From: a virus
IMG/VR virus record: IMGVR_UViG_3300028197_000144
Span: 1-25,296 of that record
Length of the DNA: 25,296 nucleotides
Strand: one strand, 5' to 3'
The position numbers and the translations under genes are program-made. Under the pieces are notes generated by a model, which ran no database searches, was not told the DNA's origin, and saw nothing but the letters and a program-made list of their open reading frames with translations. Below are positions 1 through 8,470 of the stretch, piece after piece (within the stretch, counting starts at the first letter, position 1; each line of letters starts with the position of its first letter).

Positions 1-861
1 GGACAAATTCTACCATGTTATGTAATATGTGGTAACCATGATATTTGGGCTAAGAAATCAAATGACATATCTTCAATTGATAGTTTAAAATGGATTCCTA
101 ATGTACAGGTTTACAAAGAGCCTGAGTTATTGAATTGGTCTGGTAAAAACATTTTACTAATGCCATGGAGAAGAGATGCAGAACATGAAGCGGAAACCCT
201 AGCAGAGTATCCACAGGCAGATATTGTATATTGCCATTCAGAAGTTAGAGGTATTTACCTTAATGCTAAAGTTAAGAATGAACATGGTACTGATTCTAAT
301 ATTTATGATAAGTACGCGAGAGTTTATAGTGGACATATTCACTTTAGACAAGAGAGAGGTAAATTATTAATGGTCGGAGTACCATACCAATTAACTAGAT
401 CAGATCGAGATAACCCAAAAGGATTTGACCTAGTTAATCTAGAAAATATGGAAGAGACGTTCTTTGAGAACAATGACTCTCCTAAATTCCTAAGGTATAA
501 CATCAAAGCGCTGTATGACATGCCTCTTGGCAAGTTTAAGGAACAAATAAGAAATAACTTTGTAGATCTATTCGTTCCATCGCAAATCGCCACAACCAAT
601 GCATTGAGCCAGTTGGTTAATGAAATTCAACACATATCTAGAAAACTAGAACCAAATATTTACGAAGAAGATTCATATATCGATAAAGACTTTTATGACA
701 TAGATGAAATTGAAGAGATGTATAAGAATTACAATATTCTTAATCTTTGTAATATGTATATTGATAGTATGAAACAAGATGACGATTTGACGATAAGACT
801 AAAGAGCAAGTTAAAACAATTGTATACGCAATGTGCATACAATTATGACACAGACAAATAA
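1..861 (+). CDS. 47: Recombination endonuclease subunit gp47 (Mre11/SbcD-like), 5'-truncated
   Basis: This is the nuclease subunit of the T4 gp46/gp47 complex, which processes DNA ends for recombination-dependent replication and host DNA breakdown. The frame is open from base 1, so the N-terminus lies outside the window; 286 codons remain, against about 339 residues in T4. Calcineurin-type metallophosphoesterase motifs are visible: GNHD at fragment residues 11-14, a histidine in YCHSEV (residue 79), and GHIH (residues 111-114). The N-terminal DxH motif would lie in the missing part. A TTG at 130 could be taken as a start, but coding clearly continues upstream through GNHD. The stop codon overlaps the gp46 ATG by one base (TAATG), as expected for translational coupling of a stoichiometric complex. 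Confidence 0.93.
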   Translation, partial: GQILPCYVICGNHDIWAKKSNDISSIDSLKWIPNVQVYKEPELLNWSGKNILLMPWRRDAEHEAETLAEYPQADIVYCHSEVRGIYLNAKVKNEHGTDSNIYDKYARVYSGHIHFRQERGKLLMVGVPYQLTRSDRDNPKGFDLVNLENMEETFFENNDSPKFLRYNIKALYDMPLGKFKEQIRNNFVDLFVPSQIATTNALSQLVNEIQHISRKLEPNIYEEDSYIDKDFYDIDEIEEMYKNYNILNLCNMYIDSMKQDDDLTIRLKSKLKQLYTQCAYNYDTDK

Positions 862-2531
862 TGAGAATAGACTACATTGAATTTAAGAACTTTGCTTCTT
901 ATGGAAATCAAGTACAGAGGATAGAATTTAGACAAGATACTTCAGAGTTATTTTTAACCCTAGGTAAAAACGGCCATGGTAAAACAACTATCGCTAATGC
1001 TATTATCTATGGTCTATATGGAAAGGTAGAAGGTGTTAAATTAGCAGATCTACCTAATCGTATTAATAAAGAACTACATGTAAAAATTGGATTACAATGT
1101 GGTACTATGAAGATCGAAATAGAAAGAGGTATTGCTCCAAGTAGATTTAGTGTCTTAATTAATGGTGTTGAATTTGATAAAGCAGGTAAGAAATCTGTAC
1201 AAGAATATTTAGAAGATGAGGTGTTTGGTATTCCGTATCATGTATTTAAAAATATAATTATCTTATCAGTAAATGATTTTAAATCATTCTTAACCATGTC
1301 TAATTATGATAAGAAGCAGATTATTGATAGAATGTTTGGCTTCTCTATCCTTAACGATATGCAAAGACAAATTAAGGATGAGCGTAGAGATATTAAATTT
1401 GATATTGATGCTTTTGATGCTGAGTTAAATGAGATAATGAATTCAATTGGATCTGTAAGAGGTAAACTAAATACCCTATTAGCAGAATCTAAAACTGCAA
1501 ATAAATCTAAAATTCAAGAATTAAAAGATCAATTAGTAACTCTACATGAAACTGTATTAGATATTGAAGCTAATCGTAAGCAGGAAGAATCTGCGATGAA
1601 TAAGTTCAATAAAGAATATAACGAAAAAAGAACAGAAGCTGGAGATATTAAAAGAGAAATTGACTATCTAAATAAGAAGTTAGAATTATACGAGAGTGGA
1701 CATTGTCCAACTTGTGAAACTAAATTAACTTCTGATTGGCACATATCTCAGAAAGATAGTTTTAGTGAAAAGATAGAAACTAGTACAGATCAAATTAAGG
1801 CTATTAAAGCTGAAATGGATGGACTACAAGAAAAGGTAGTATCTGCTAGAGACTCTAAACTAGAACTAGAAGGCCAGATCTCAGATAATAAGTTTACAAT
1901 GAGAGGACTTAAAGGAGAGCTCTTAAAATTAAAAGATACTCCAGAAGGAGCTGACTTCGACCACTTAAGAAACCTTATTACAGAATTCGAAGAGAAAGAG
2001 GCTATTAAATCTACAAGTAAAGATGGACTAAATGCAGACTATAACTTTATGGAAGTTGTAGAAAATATATTAGGTGAAGATGGAGTAAAGAACTTAGCAG
2101 TTAAAACTATTCTACCAGGACTTAATACTAATATTGCAGCCATGGCACAAACGATGCACTTGCAATTCCATATTAGATTTGATGAGAAGTTTAATTGTAT
2201 TATTAATCACCTAGGTGAAGATATTAATCCAATGACACTTTCAACAGGTGAGCGTAAGAAGGCAGACTTTATTGTTATTATCGCAATCATTAAGATCTTA
2301 AAGTTAAGATTCCCACAACTAAACCTTCTTTTCTTAGATGAGTTATTATCTTCAGTAGACCATGATGGTGTTTACAATATATTGAAGATCTTAAATCAAG
2401 TAATTAAAGAACATGAAATAAATACATTCGTAATTAATCACTCGGTATTACCACATGAGATTTTCGATAAGAAGATTGAAATCTACCGAGAAAACGGATT
2501 CTCTAAATTTACGATAGAGAACATAGATTAA
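861..2531 (+). CDS. 46: Recombination endonuclease subunit gp46 (Rad50/SbcC-like ATPase)
   Basis: This is the SMC-like ATPase partner of gp47. At 556 residues it is close to T4 gp46 (about 560). In order it shows Walker A GKNGHGKT (residues 35-42), two long charged coiled-coil arms, a zinc-hook CPTC at residues 282-285 near the middle, the ABC signature LSTGE (460-464), and Walker B LLFLDE with D493 and E494, followed by a D-loop (SSVD). This is a complete Rad50 architecture with short arms, as in T4. It starts at the ATG overlapping the gp47 stop. No GATATATA box precedes the pair, consistent with early or middle expression. Confidence 0.95.
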   Translation: MRIDYIEFKNFASYGNQVQRIEFRQDTSELFLTLGKNGHGKTTIANAIIYGLYGKVEGVKLADLPNRINKELHVKIGLQCGTMKIEIERGIAPSRFSVLINGVEFDKAGKKSVQEYLEDEVFGIPYHVFKNIIILSVNDFKSFLTMSNYDKKQIIDRMFGFSILNDMQRQIKDERRDIKFDIDAFDAELNEIMNSIGSVRGKLNTLLAESKTANKSKIQELKDQLVTLHETVLDIEANRKQEESAMNKFNKEYNEKRTEAGDIKREIDYLNKKLELYESGHCPTCETKLTSDWHISQKDSFSEKIETSTDQIKAIKAEMDGLQEKVVSARDSKLELEGQISDNKFTMRGLKGELLKLKDTPEGADFDHLRNLITEFEEKEAIKSTSKDGLNADYNFMEVVENILGEDGVKNLAVKTILPGLNTNIAAMAQTMHLQFHIRFDEKFNCIINHLGEDINPMTLSTGERKKADFIVIIAIIKILKLRFPQLNLLFLDELLSSVDHDGVYNILKILNQVIKEHEINTFVINHSVLPHEIFDKKIEIYRENGFSKFTIENID

Positions 2532-2537
2532 TAGAGT

Positions 2538-2545
2538 GATATATA
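2538..2545 (+). promoter_or_regulatory. Late promoter-like box GATATATA upstream of gp15-like gene
   Basis: The exact 8-mer lies between gp46 and the next gene, only 4 bases before the ATG at 2550. By analogy with T4 late promoters (TATAAATA centred near -10) transcription would begin at or inside the start codon, so the mRNA would be essentially leaderless. Function is inferred from the recurrence of the box at ten late-gene starts. Confidence 0.55.
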
Positions 2546-2549
2546 CTCT

Positions 2550-3626
2550 ATGGCAACATACAATTTAAAATTTAATAAAGACGATTCAGTTATCAGACAC
2601 GTTGTTGTTGGACTCTTAGCAGACCTCAATAGTAAACTGAGTTTTTGGAGACAAATTAGCAACGACGAGAGAGTGGTTGTTGATGTTCCTTTCTTTTATG
2701 CAGTCTCAGGAGATGAGAACTTTTTAAAAGATGCATTCCTATTTTCAAATGTAAATGGACCTGGTTGTGACCCTGATGGTCAGTTCGCGGATGGTAATTA
2801 TGATAAAGTACCAAGAGGTATTGTAAACCTAACGTCGTTTGCTGTAGATCCCGCTAAGCTAGTTAATAAAAGAAACATGGGTCAATACTCGATGATGAAT
2901 GAGGGTGGACTGATGGAAGGCTATGTTGCTGAATTCGAAATGATTCCATGTGTTATTGGAGTAGATGTAGAAATACTAGTATCTAGTCAATTAGACCTGT
3001 TTAAAGTTACAGAAGCTATTGTAAAGAAAATGTACAAGGCTAATTTCTATAACGTTGACGCAGGACATTTAGAAGAGGGAACTTACAGAATTTCATCTGA
3101 GTATATGATGCCAGATGATTATACACAGGAAAGACCTGTAGAATATAGCTTTGATGATAAAGCAAATCATAAAATTACATTTAGTTTAGAGATTAATTCA
3201 TTTATACCTTCATTTGATTTTGAAGAAGATACTTACAGAAAATTCACTAGAACTATGTATGCTAATGCAATAACAGGAGATTATGACGATCCAAACGGAT
3301 TCTTAGATCCTAATATGACACCTAATGTTTACTATGATTGTAACCAAGGTACTAAATGGGAATCTAATGGAACACAATGGATCAAGACTGGAGATGGGTT
3401 TGATTGCACTGATCTTTCATTGACAGCTACATTTGGTAATCAACAAAATAAAGAAAGTCAAATTAAGAGAGTCTCTAGAAGAAGAAAACAGGCTAATAGA
3501 ATGTTTACAATCGCGAATGGTCCAGGGCCTGCAGTTATCACCTCAGAAGATGAAAAATCTATGCTTGGAGACAATTATACAGTTACTGGTAGAGACTATC
3601 CATTCGGAGGTAAAATAGACGAATAA
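2550..3626 (+). CDS. 15: Probable tail sheath stabiliser / tail completion protein (gp15-like)
   Basis: T4 gp15 caps the tail tube and sheath and joins the tail to the head-neck complex. The 358-residue product follows the gp15 plan in order: an N-terminal helix (DDSVIRHVVVGLLADL) followed by WRQI; a VVDVPFFYAVSGDENFL strand like the VPVYYGD segment of gp15; PRGIVNLTSFAVDP; then EMIPCVIGVDVEILVSS leading into a helix with LFKVTEAIVKKM; and finally a strand ITFSLEINSFIP. It is longer than T4 gp15 (about 272), with an extra Gly/Asp-rich C-terminus from about residue 250. The match is from remembered motif order, not an alignment. It sits next to gp46 rather than beside gp14/gp16 as in T4. The late box supports a virion role. 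Confidence 0.58.
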   Translation: MATYNLKFNKDDSVIRHVVVGLLADLNSKLSFWRQISNDERVVVDVPFFYAVSGDENFLKDAFLFSNVNGPGCDPDGQFADGNYDKVPRGIVNLTSFAVDPAKLVNKRNMGQYSMMNEGGLMEGYVAEFEMIPCVIGVDVEILVSSQLDLFKVTEAIVKKMYKANFYNVDAGHLEEGTYRISSEYMMPDDYTQERPVEYSFDDKANHKITFSLEINSFIPSFDFEEDTYRKFTRTMYANAITGDYDDPNGFLDPNMTPNVYYDCNQGTKWESNGTQWIKTGDGFDCTDLSLTATFGNQQNKESQIKRVSRRRKQANRMFTIANGPGPAVITSEDEKSMLGDNYTVTGRDYPFGGKIDE

Positions 3627-3633
3627 TTTGACT

Positions 3634-3641
3634 GATATATA
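3634..3641 (+). promoter_or_regulatory. Late promoter-like box GATATATA
   Basis: Exact 8-mer 25 bases before the ATG at 3667. Its position supports 3667 as the start, because a TTG start at 3628 would place the box inside the coding region. Confidence 0.6.
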
Positions 3642-3666
3642 CTTAATAGAAAATAAAATACAAAAA

Positions 3667-4857
3667 ATGGCAAATTTAAAAAACAATAAAGTTATTTCAC
3701 CAATCGTTGAAAGTGGCCAAGGTCACATTTTTCATGTTAATGGTGCAAACTTTAAAGTAACTGGTTCTCATATAGAACTAGTAGAAGAAACTAATGATGT
3801 ATTTAATACATTAGTTGCTGCTAACAACTTATTTACAATCAACGAGAATGGCATTTCATTCTATTACGATTACAACAACAAAAAAGCTATCTCTAAAATA
3901 GAAGAAGGTTCAATAGAAGCTTTTGATAAAATGAATGACTTAAATGAGAAAGTTGCTTTCTTAAATGAGTCAATTAAAGAGCTTAAATTAGCAAATAAAA
4001 AAGGAGAGGCGTTAGAGATCGCAACTAAAGAATTAGATGCTACTCAAACAGAATTAAATGAAACTAAGAAATCTGCAATAGCAGTACAGTTTACGTATGT
4101 AAAAGAATCAAATGCATTCTTTGCAGGTAAAATGGAAATTACTTTAGGTTCTGAAGAAAAACTTTCTGAAAGATTTTTTAATATAGGTTACATTAAGTAT
4201 CAAGATAAAGCTATCATGGAAGCATTCCAAACAGCTGCTACAAACTTCGATACTTACAAAGTTTTAGATTTTGTAGAAGAGTCTACTAAAGATCAAATTA
4301 CAGTAATTTCTATGAAAGCTGAAAATAACGCTTTTGTTTATAGAAGAAACGAAGATACTAAAATAACACAATTCAAAAAATTATTAGCTGATGCTGCTGT
4401 AGAATATGTAGCAGAACAAACTGGAGCTGATGTTACTGAATTATATGCTGAAGTTTTAGAATCTATAGTAGAAAGAAGAGCTGCTAAGAATGAAAAGATT
4501 AATCTTTACAATGAGATGTTATCATTCCTACATGACCAAGTTGGTAGATTAGCAGAAGCTGATAGAAACTTAACAGATATTAAAGCTGCTGATAATTTAT
4601 TAAAAACTGAAATTAAAAGAATTTCAGAAGAATTAGATGGAGTACAAAACGAAGATCTTTTAAATATTGAAGATGGTTACGTTAGTGCTCAATTAAAAGT
4701 AGAAGCAGATGGCATGCCTAAAGGTCAATCTATGAAAGTAGATGCTTTAGAATATACAAACGCAGGTAAGAATGATATACTTACAGTGTTCATAAAAGAT
4801 GAACCTGCTAGAATTGAGAAATTCAAAATTGCTTTAGATTCAGAAGAGGCAGTTTAA
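3667..4857 (+). CDS. Unknown late protein with coiled-coil segments
   Basis: I do not recognise this 396-residue protein. The frame is open from a TTG at 3628, but the ATG at 3667 follows an A-rich leader (ATACAAAAA) and a late-promoter-like box, and begins MANLKNNK, so it is preferred. The N-terminal ~80 residues look beta-rich (GHIFHVNGANFKVTGSH). A Glu/Lys-rich helical stretch around residues 80-140 and another around 285-345 are probable coiled coils. The C-terminus returns to mixed alpha/beta. No signal peptide, membrane segment or catalytic motif is apparent. It is the last gene before a strong terminator, in a two-gene late unit with the gp15-like gene. A virion or assembly role is inferred from the box and neighbour only. 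Confidence 0.75.
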   Translation: MANLKNNKVISPIVESGQGHIFHVNGANFKVTGSHIELVEETNDVFNTLVAANNLFTINENGISFYYDYNNKKAISKIEEGSIEAFDKMNDLNEKVAFLNESIKELKLANKKGEALEIATKELDATQTELNETKKSAIAVQFTYVKESNAFFAGKMEITLGSEEKLSERFFNIGYIKYQDKAIMEAFQTAATNFDTYKVLDFVEESTKDQITVISMKAENNAFVYRRNEDTKITQFKKLLADAAVEYVAEQTGADVTELYAEVLESIVERRAAKNEKINLYNEMLSFLHDQVGRLAEADRNLTDIKAADNLLKTEIKRISEELDGVQNEDLLNIEDGYVSAQLKVEADGMPKGQSMKVDALEYTNAGKNDILTVFIKDEPARIEKFKIALDSEEAV

Positions 4858-4882
4858 TCATACAACTCCACAAATTTCAATA

Positions 4883-4914
4883 AAAGCCCGTTTCGAAACA
4901 ATCGGGCTTTTTTT
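4883..4914 (+). terminator. Rho-independent terminator
   Basis: An 8-bp stem AAAGCCCG (4883-4890) / CGGGCTTT (4903-4910) with a 12-base loop leads directly into a T-run (4908-4914). It lies 25 bases after the stop of the 3667 gene and separates that late unit from gp55. Confidence 0.9.
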
Positions 4915-4943
4915 CATATAAAGGTAAATTAAACGAAACAAAC

Positions 4944-5321
4944 GTGCCGAGAAAAAAGAATTATCTAAACAACAAGGATCTTTACAATCAGATTGTACAG
5001 TCTTTAGAGGATGATAAATTAACGAAGGATGCTGAGAAGATGTTAATCCTATTAGCAGAGAGGGCAATAAGAAAATTAGTTTATGTAAATAATGATGATA
5101 GAAATGATTGTCTACAGTTTGCAATACTAGACCTCTTAAAATACTGGCGTAATTTTAATCCCAAATATACCAACGCGTTTGCCTATTTCACAGAGATAGC
5201 AAAGAGAGGGTATGCGAAGGGCTGGAATAAAATCCACCCGCAAAAGTATAAGAACACAATGTCGATGGATAAGATTAATACCAACAATGGTAGTTCGGAA
5301 GGCGGAATGTTTAATATATAA
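4944..5321 (+). CDS. 55: Late transcription sigma factor, gp55-like
   Basis: T4 gp55 is a minimal sigma-family protein that directs host RNA polymerase to late promoters. The product (125 residues) matches gp55 in NYLNNKDLYNQIV near the N-terminus (T4 has NYVNNKELLQAII). The sigma region 2-like segment also matches: DRNDCLQFAILDLLKYWRNF then NPKYTNAFAYFTEIAKRGY (T4: [20 protein letters not shown]). It is much shorter than T4 gp55 (about 185). The T4 C-terminal tail carries the sliding-clamp-binding motif; here the protein ends SSEGGMFNI, where MFNI could be a reduced hydrophobic clamp-binding motif, which is speculative. The start is a GTG; no in-frame ATG lies nearby upstream and the N-terminal match begins a few residues in. 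The stop abuts the gp4 ATG. Confidence 0.82.
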   Translation: MPRKKNYLNNKDLYNQIVQSLEDDKLTKDAEKMLILLAERAIRKLVYVNNDDRNDCLQFAILDLLKYWRNFNPKYTNAFAYFTEIAKRGYAKGWNKIHPQKYKNTMSMDKINTNNGSSEGGMFNI

Positions 5322-5798
5322 ATGTCAATAAAGAACTTAAAACCCAGAGGGAATTCCGGTTTTGTACAAGGCTATTATGAGCCACAAAACCCTGATAAGT
5401 ACATCGGTCCAACGCCGATCATTTATCGTTCCTCATGGGAAAGAAAGTTTTGTATTATGTGCGATACTAAAGATAACGTATTAAAATGGTCAAGTGAACC
5501 AGTAGAAATTAAGTATATTTCTAGACAGGATAATAGACAACATAAGTATTATCCTGATTTTTATATGAAGACTAAGAATGAAGAAGGTATTGAAGAAGAA
5601 TTTATGGTTGAGATAAAACCAGAAGCTCAAATTAAAAAACCTAGACCACCTCTTAAGAAATCAAAAAAGGCTTTAGCATCGTATAAATTCTTAGCAGAAC
5701 AATATGTTAAGAATACTGACAAATATAAATATGCACAAGCATGGTGCGAAAGTCGTAACATGCGATTTATTGTGTTGACAGAAAAGACACTTAAATAA
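5322..5798 (+). CDS. 4: Head completion protein gp4-like (PD-(D/E)xK nuclease fold)
   Basis: T4 gp4 acts after DNA packaging, when the head is completed and joined to the tail. The 158-residue length is close to T4 gp4 (about 150). The diagnostic segment YRSSWERKFCIMCD (residues 35-48) is followed by KWSSEPVEIKY, then YYPDFY and VEIKP. P78-D79 and E97-x-K99 form a PD-(D/E)xK-type nuclease signature like TnsA/Vsr-related proteins. The ATG follows the gp55 stop with no gap. An AATATATA sequence (5313-5320) ends two bases before the ATG but overlaps the gp55 stop and has A in place of the first G. The gene stop overlaps the next ATG (TAATG). Confidence 0.85.
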   Translation: MSIKNLKPRGNSGFVQGYYEPQNPDKYIGPTPIIYRSSWERKFCIMCDTKDNVLKWSSEPVEIKYISRQDNRQHKYYPDFYMKTKNEEGIEEEFMVEIKPEAQIKKPRPPLKKSKKALASYKFLAEQYVKNTDKYKYAQAWCESRNMRFIVLTEKTLK

Positions 5799-6379
5799 TG
5801 GGAGAAGTTAAAAAAGGCATAAGAGAATTAGCAAAAGAGTCTGGCGGAAGAGGCAAGGCTGCTTCTGCTTCTCAGAGTTGGTTTGAGGATTCTAAAAAAT
5901 CTATTAGAGAAAATGCAGTACAAAAAACTGCTAGAAGATTTAGACCAGGCCAAGTTTATGTATTTAGATATGACGATCCTAAATATGCAGTAGCATGGGA
6001 TAAAAATCCATGTGTATTAGCATTAGACCCAGCAGGAGGTAATGATTGCGGTATTAACTTAAATCTATTACCACCTAATGTAAAAGAAGAACTACTAGAT
6101 GTAGTTTACGAAAGATTCAAAGGTTACTTAAAGGGACAAGAAGGAAAGCCTGCTAAAAACCAGGCTCCACTATCATTAACTTATGAGGGTGCAAAGGGTT
6201 TCTTAGGTCAATTTGGATTTGATTTTGCGATTAGACAATATATCCCTAGTCGTAAATCACAACAAGCAGTAGTTGGATATGAACACTGGCCAAGAGTAGT
6301 ATTATGCGATTTCCTACAACTAGAAGGTATGGGAGTTGGAGCTATTAGGGCGATGTTCAAAAACCACTTAAATAAATGA
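5798..6379 (+). CDS. Conserved T4-type structural protein, possibly DNA end protector (gp2-like)
   Basis: The product has 193 residues. The N-terminal ~45 are basic and Ser/Lys/Arg-rich. A conserved-looking core follows: FRPGQVYVFRYDDPKYA (about 48-64), then a strand with CVLALDPAGG, and GINLNLLPPNVKEELLD. I associate this 'Y-D-P-K ... GxNLxxLPP' pattern with a protein conserved in T4-like phages and, tentatively, with the DNA end protector gp2. In T4 gene 2 neighbours gene 4, as this gene does here, but T4 gp2 is longer (about 274). gp53, the other T4 neighbour of gene 4, is not matched. The function should be treated as unproven. The start overlaps the gp4 stop by one base. Confidence 0.35.
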   Translation: MGEVKKGIRELAKESGGRGKAASASQSWFEDSKKSIRENAVQKTARRFRPGQVYVFRYDDPKYAVAWDKNPCVLALDPAGGNDCGINLNLLPPNVKEELLDVVYERFKGYLKGQEGKPAKNQAPLSLTYEGAKGFLGQFGFDFAIRQYIPSRKSQQAVVGYEHWPRVVLCDFLQLEGMGVGAIRAMFKNHLNK

Positions 6380-6387
6380 GATATATA
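6380..6387 (+). promoter_or_regulatory. Late promoter-like box GATATATA upstream of portal
   Basis: Exact 8-mer followed by AAA, directly after the stop of the preceding gene and 21 bases before the portal ATG. The intervening leader is A/T-rich with no Shine-Dalgarno sequence. Confidence 0.65.
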
Positions 6388-6408
6388 AAACAGAAATAAT
6401 ACTATATT

Positions 6409-8007
6409 ATGGCAGGATTTACCGAAAAAAGAAACGGACCGTTTAGTTCTAACACAAGACCATTTAGCCTTTCAAATGCTTTGAAAACGCTAAGTTCTTT
6501 TGGTATGCGTTATGACGACATGGTACTTAGACAATCTCAAGCTATTGGTCCAATGGAAGACCAGTTTGGCTATAGAGAGATGAACCCGTTTGGCCTAGAC
6601 AACGATGATATTTATGGTGCATTTGCTGCACTATCCATGGCAGATATTAATATGAAGAAGAACGTACCGTTCTTTGATATTGATTATCCTGGTAAAAGAG
6701 ATGAATTGAGAAGATTCTCAATGAATGATGAAGTTGAAGATATTCTAGATATACTTTGTGATGAAGCAATTGTATATGATGAAAAGAATTTCTTTGCAAC
6801 TCCATCAATTATGGGTCTTGATGTTTCCGATGAGGTAAACAAAGACCTTAACAAATACTTTAGACAAATTTATCACTACTTTGGTTTTAATGGTGAGCAA
6901 TCAGCATGGTACTTCTTTAGAAAATTCCTAGTTGATGGTTATTTATCATTTGAGATAATTTATTCCCCAGACCAAAAAGAGATTATAGGTTTTAAAGAAA
7001 TCGATCCAGTAACCCTAATGCCTGGTTTTAATAAAGACGACGGTAAGAAGGTATGGATTCAATACAAAGATGATCCAGTAAAAGAAAGAGTATTATATGA
7101 TTCTCAAATCATCTATATTGCATATTCTTCACTTTCAACTGCATCTAGAGTATCTTATGTAGAAAGATTAATTAGATCTTTTAATCTACTTAGAATTATG
7201 GAACATACCAGAGTAATCTGGGCAGTGACTAACGCTTCATTTAGAATGAAGTTTATTATACCTGTAGGTGGTAAATCTAAAACTAGAGCAAAACAATCGT
7301 TAGCTCAGTTAATGAATAACTATAAAGAAGTTGTTGATTTTGATTTTGAATCAGGGTCATTAACAACAGATGGTAAACCAATGTTACAGTTTAGTAAAGA
7401 GTATTGGTTACCTTCTAAAGATGGTGAAGTGCCAGAGATTGAAACTCTTGGCGGTGAAGGACCAGAATTAAATGATACAGAAGCTCTTAAGTATTTCTAT
7501 GATAAACTAAGACAAGTATCTAAAATACCTTACAATAGATTCTTATATGAAGATGATGGTGGTGACTATGCATTAGCTGGTGACGGTATGGTAAGAGATG
7601 AAATCAAGTTCGCTAAGTTTATTAATAGACTAAGATCAGTATTCCAAGAGGTATTAGTTAAGCCATTGTATATTCAAATGTGTCTTAAATACCCAGAATT
7701 TACTGACGATCCACAATTTAAAACTCAGGTAGCCTTAAGGTTTAATGAAGAGAATGTATTCGCTGAATTAAAGAATCAAGAAATCATGCAGTTAAGATTA
7801 GACTTTATCTCAAGTATGAGAGATAGTTTAATGACAACTAACCAAGAAACTATGGAAGAAGAATATTACTTCGACCAAGAATACTTAGTAACAAAGTATC
7901 TAAAACTAACTGAGGATGAAATTAACGCTAACAAGTCCTATAAAGCAAAGGCTGCAAAAGCCGCTGCTGATGAACCGGCACCTGAAGACGACGGGCTGGG
8001 AATCTAA
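6409..8007 (+). CDS. 20: Portal vertex protein gp20
   Basis: The dodecameric portal at one head vertex nucleates prohead assembly and is the channel through which terminase packages DNA. The product has 532 residues (T4 gp20: 524). Recognisable gp20 features are the NDEVEDILDILCDEAIVYD region; ARVIWAVTNASFRMKF-type text after RSFNLLRIMEHTR; the tunnel-region helix MNNYKEVVDFDFESGSLTTD; EYWLPSKDGEVPEIETL; and KYFYDKLRQVSKIPYNRF. The C-terminus is Ala/Lys-rich and then acidic. It opens the head module in T4 order (20, core, 21, 22, 23). A late box precedes it. Confidence 0.95.
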   Translation: MAGFTEKRNGPFSSNTRPFSLSNALKTLSSFGMRYDDMVLRQSQAIGPMEDQFGYREMNPFGLDNDDIYGAFAALSMADINMKKNVPFFDIDYPGKRDELRRFSMNDEVEDILDILCDEAIVYDEKNFFATPSIMGLDVSDEVNKDLNKYFRQIYHYFGFNGEQSAWYFFRKFLVDGYLSFEIIYSPDQKEIIGFKEIDPVTLMPGFNKDDGKKVWIQYKDDPVKERVLYDSQIIYIAYSSLSTASRVSYVERLIRSFNLLRIMEHTRVIWAVTNASFRMKFIIPVGGKSKTRAKQSLAQLMNNYKEVVDFDFESGSLTTDGKPMLQFSKEYWLPSKDGEVPEIETLGGEGPELNDTEALKYFYDKLRQVSKIPYNRFLYEDDGGDYALAGDGMVRDEIKFAKFINRLRSVFQEVLVKPLYIQMCLKYPEFTDDPQFKTQVALRFNEENVFAELKNQEIMQLRLDFISSMRDSLMTTNQETMEEEYYFDQEYLVTKYLKLTEDEINANKSYKAKAAKAAADEPAPEDDGLGI

Positions 8008-8034
8008 CCAAATCCTAGATAATCTAGAAAAAGA

Positions 8035-8042
8035 GATATATA
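8035..8042 (+). promoter_or_regulatory. Late promoter-like box GATATATA upstream of acidic core protein
   Basis: Exact 8-mer 4 bases before the ATG at 8047, the same very short spacing as at 2538. A T4-like start site would make a leaderless mRNA. Confidence 0.55.
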
Positions 8043-8046
8043 AACT

Positions 8047-8409
8047 ATGAAAACAGATATTAATATTTTTAAAACATTTGAAGAATTCATCACTGAAGAC
8101 GCTTTAAAAGCCGGTGAAGAATCTGATATTTATGTAGAGCCTTTAACTTTAGACTCAGGTTCGGAGATTAAATCAGCTGAAATATTAGGAGCTATTACAG
8201 CATCTAAGACAGAAAAAGAGTTTAAAGACTATTTCTTTCAAGAGTATGGACAAGATGCTTTTGCTGAAGGTGAAATGGATATTCTAGTTAAATATTACCT
8301 AGATAAAGAGACAGAAGACGCCGAAGAAGAGAAAGAAGCAGAAGCAGAAGGTGATTCAGAAGGTGGTGAAGAAGCTGCAGCTGATGACGAGCTAGACCTT
8401 GACATTTAA
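8047..8409 (+). CDS. Small acidic late protein, probable prohead core protein (gp67/68-like position)
   Basis: The product has 120 residues. The N-terminus is MKTDINIFKTFEEFITEDAL; the C-terminal ~35 residues are almost entirely Glu, Asp, Ala and Gly. In T4 the genes between portal 20 and protease 21 are 67 and 68, short charged internal core proteins needed for correct head shape. The position between 20 and 21-22 and the acidic character fit that role, but I see no specific sequence match. Acidic tails also occur in the neighbouring scaffold protein, so this may be a related core component. Confidence 0.6.
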   Translation: MKTDINIFKTFEEFITEDALKAGEESDIYVEPLTLDSGSEIKSAEILGAITASKTEKEFKDYFFQEYGQDAFAEGEMDILVKYYLDKETEDAEEEKEAEAEGDSEGGEEAAADDELDLDI

Positions 8410-8438
8410 CATATTAAGATATTTGCATAATAAGACGT

Positions 8439-8446
8439 GATATATA
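8439..8446 (+). promoter_or_regulatory. Late promoter-like box GATATATA upstream of protease-scaffold gene
   Basis: Exact 8-mer in the 61-base gap between the acidic protein and the protease-scaffold gene, 24 bases before the ATG at 8471. An A-rich leader follows. Confidence 0.65.
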
Positions 8447-8470
8447 TTAAAAATAATAAAAACCATAGAT

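Noticed and set aside
130-132. TTG as the start of the first gene
   Set aside because: The frame is open back to base 1 and encodes the GNHD metallophosphoesterase motif upstream of this codon.
3628-3666. TTG-initiated 13-residue N-terminal extension of the 3667 gene
   Set aside because: The stretch contains the late-promoter-like box and an A-rich leader; the ATG at 3667 matches the pattern at neighbouring genes.
5313-5320. AATATATA directly before the gp4 ATG as a late promoter
   Set aside because: It overlaps the gp55 stop, lacks the leading G and ends two bases before the ATG, so it is weaker than the other boxes; it is mentioned only under gp4.
8015-8027. Inverted repeat CTAGATAATCTAG after the portal gene as a terminator
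   Set aside because: The stem is five A/T-rich pairs and is followed by A residues, not T; read on the other strand it also lacks a T-tail.
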